The notes under the pieces are model-generated. The model had not been told where the DNA came from. It saw only the letters and a program-made list of their open reading frames with translations, and ran no database searches. Both the position numbers and the translations under genes were made by a program. DNA of 64,000 nucleotides from CAVYEM01 sp963767635 (GTDB taxonomy: Bacteria; Vulcanimicrobiota; Vulcanimicrobiia; Vulcanimicrobiales; Vulcanimicrobiaceae), in NCBI GenBank assembly GCA_963767635.1, contig CAVYEM010000001.1, forward strand, positions 620,001 through 684,000, in the 5' to 3' direction. Shown here piece by piece: positions 62,729-64,000 of this stretch (position 1 is the stretch's first letter; each line of letters starts with the position of its first letter).

Positions 62729-63433
62729 ATGAACGTAAATACTTCAGGCGTAGAAGCGGGTAGCACTTCTGCATTTCGCCAGGACGTGGTCGCGCCGGTA
62801 AACCGTACCTCATGGGGCGCGATTTGGGCCGGGTTCTTTGTTGCATTGGCGGTGGAATTCGTATTGACCGTTCTGATGGTCGGCATCTTTGCCAGCTTCG
62901 TTCATCCCGGCGGAGGAACGCCGTCCGGCCTGAGCTTCGGCATCGGCATCGCGATTTGGTTTTTCTTGCAAACGCTGGGCGCGTTCTACACGGGCGGTTG
63001 GGTCACCGGTAAACTGGCGGGCAAGCCCGACCGATGGTGGAACGCGCTGCACTCCTTTGCCGTGTGGGGGCTCACGACCGCAGTGCTAGTCTATATATTG
63101 GTTGCCGCAGCGGGATCGGCCGTAACCGGTACGTTGGATCTGGTTCGAAGCGGTTTGGGGATCGCAACCAGTGCAGCCCAGGCGGCGCCGGCGACGACAT
63201 CCGGAGCGATCGCGAGAACGCAATCCGTCAACGTCGGGAACGCCACGAAAATCGTCGGCAACGCAGCAAAGAGCGCGGGAGCGGTAGGCGTTGCAATCGC
63301 AACGTGGATCCCCATTTTTCTATTCATTACGTTCGGCGTAAGTCTCGCAGCAGCATTGGGCGGGGGTTTATCGAGCACTCCGGACGGCTGGCGAGGTGAA
63401 CCCTCGCGCGTAACACGAGGCACGGCAAGCTAA
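62729..63433 (+). CDS. Multi-helix membrane protein of unknown function
   Basis: 234 aa. Hydrophobic segments SWGAIWAGFFVALAVEFVLT, GIGIAIWFFLQTLGAFYTGG, TAVLVYILVAAAGSAVTG and IATWIPIFLFITFGVSLAAA indicate four membrane helices, with an Ala/Thr-rich loop between the third and fourth. Small Gly/Ala patches in the first helices resemble YrzE-like proteins. Monocistronic, followed by a hairpin. Confidence 0.75.
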   Translation: MNVNTSGVEAGSTSAFRQDVVAPVNRTSWGAIWAGFFVALAVEFVLTVLMVGIFASFVHPGGGTPSGLSFGIGIAIWFFLQTLGAFYTGGWVTGKLAGKPDRWWNALHSFAVWGLTTAVLVYILVAAAGSAVTGTLDLVRSGLGIATSAAQAAPATTSGAIARTQSVNVGNATKIVGNAAKSAGAVGVAIATWIPIFLFITFGVSLAAALGGGLSSTPDGWRGEPSRVTRGTAS

Positions 63434-63453
63434 ACCGAGCATTCTCCCGTTGA

Positions 63454-63477
63454 GGCGCCGGACCCCACTCCGGCGCC
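63454..63477 (+). terminator. Possible terminator hairpin
   Basis: GGCGCCGG-N8-CCGGCGCC forms an 8-bp stem 20 bases after the membrane-protein stop. No T-run follows directly, so it may be only a hairpin. Confidence 0.45.
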
Positions 63478-63541
63478 ACTGTCGGATACCGGTCTTTTGT
63501 ACCCTCCCACACGAGGAGCCGGCAGTGTAAAGTAGATCGGT

Positions 63542-64000
63542 ATGAAGATATTTGTGTTTGCACTGCTTTGCGGGGCCATGCTGTGCCCGCTGGTCAGCGG
63601 ATGCGCCGCATCCAGTTCAACCCAGGCGACCCCCAGCCCAAGCGCCACAAGGCGATCCGCGAAACCGGCCTCCGTTCCCAAGTCGTCTTCCGTGATGACC
63701 GTCACGGCGCCGGCGTTGTACACGCACAACAGCTATCGCGGCAAGCCGGACCTGGGATTGGTCGTGGCGCTGGTCGATGCCGGCGGAGGGCCCCACCACT
63801 TTGACAGCAAGAAGCTGCTCACGGTGCTGGCCAGCGGGAATCCGAAGCCGGAGACGGCGCGGCTCGAGAAGCAGTATGGCAAAGAGCGCATCGGGTCGTT
63901 CATGAACACGTTCACGTTCGCGATGCCCGATCTGCTCAAGCTCTTCAAATACAACCACATCACGCTGCCCTCGCAGCCCAGCGTTTCTCCCAAGGACGGC
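63542..64000 (+). CDS. Lipoprotein, truncated by window end
   Basis: ATG 63542 opens KIFVFALLCGAMLCPLVSGC, a lipoprotein signal with Cys at about residue 21, then a Ser/Pro/Lys-rich linker. The rest (TAPALYTHNSYRGKPDLGLV, AGGGPHHFDSKKLLTVLA, ASGNPKPETARLEKQYG) is open to the last base, so the gene continues beyond the window. Family unknown. Confidence 0.75.
   Translation, partial: MKIFVFALLCGAMLCPLVSGCAASSSTQATPSPSATRRSAKPASVPKSSSVMTVTAPALYTHNSYRGKPDLGLVVALVDAGGGPHHFDSKKLLTVLASGNPKPETARLEKQYGKERIGSFMNTFTFAMPDLLKLFKYNHITLPSQPSVSPKDG

Overview
The window reads as a chromosome segment from an uncultivated, GC-rich bacterium. Genes are dense and often overlap as ATGA, GTGA or TTGA. The heat-shock order is hrcA-dnaJ-rsmE behind a CIRCE operator, and a tRNA-Leu(UAA) gene is split by a group I intron. 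This would fit candidate phyla near the Eremiobacterota (WPS-2), but that is my inference and nothing here proves the taxonomy.

Layout. 0-3.3 kb: end of an unidentified gene, then hrcA, dnaJ and rsmE. 3.3-16.9 kb (minus strand): a nearly continuous operon-like block. It holds three proteins with a shared C-terminal signature (a CxCxxC cysteine cluster, an Ala/Ile/Thr hydrophobic stretch and a mostly basic end), two 2-oxoglutarate/Fe(II) oxygenases of prolyl-hydroxylase type, a glycosyltransferase resembling polypeptide GalNAc-transferases, two very large unrecognised proteins (1001 and 1379 aa) and a second glycosyltransferase. A divergent unit (17-19.3 kb) adds a MurG-like glycosyltransferase and a protein with an HEICE motif. 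The repeat proteins are rich in Thr (GTGTT and GGTGTTPVA repeats) and Pro, the residues such enzymes would modify. This block is the best candidate for an undescribed system: a modified, possibly tail-anchored repeat-protein apparatus.

19.4-28 kb: VOC protein, two Ni/Co transporters of different families, a DUF4331 protein split over two genes, a TPR protein, an MFS transporter. 28-34.5 kb: tightly coupled core genes (DPM-like glycosyltransferase, accD, accA, FtsL-like, S1-like, Ppx/GppA, PEBP), then pyrophosphatase and a rhodanese-like protein. 34.5-37.6 kb: hemerythrin, dienelactone hydrolase, SnoaL scar, basic DUF6496 protein. 37.6-48 kb: surface-glycan genes (two GT9, two GT4, one GT2, GmhB, carbamoyltransferase) divergent from ugd-uxs-SDR. 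48-54.8 kb: repeat array, gene remnants, ATP-dependent DNA ligase, separate LigD-type polymerase, ScyD-like lipoprotein, HTH regulator. 54.8-64 kb: alcohol dehydrogenase, three envelope/stress proteins, tRNA-Leu with intron, secreted and beta-propeller lipoproteins.

Caveats. More than a dozen otherwise well-conserved genes carry one or two apparent single-base frameshifts. These look more like residual assembly errors than mass pseudogenisation, so frameshifted genes are listed over their inferred full span. A dispersed GTCACGCTGA/TGTCGAAGCG repeat family sits at many gene ends, including inside the tRNA intron. All functions come from reading sequence motifs; no database search was run.
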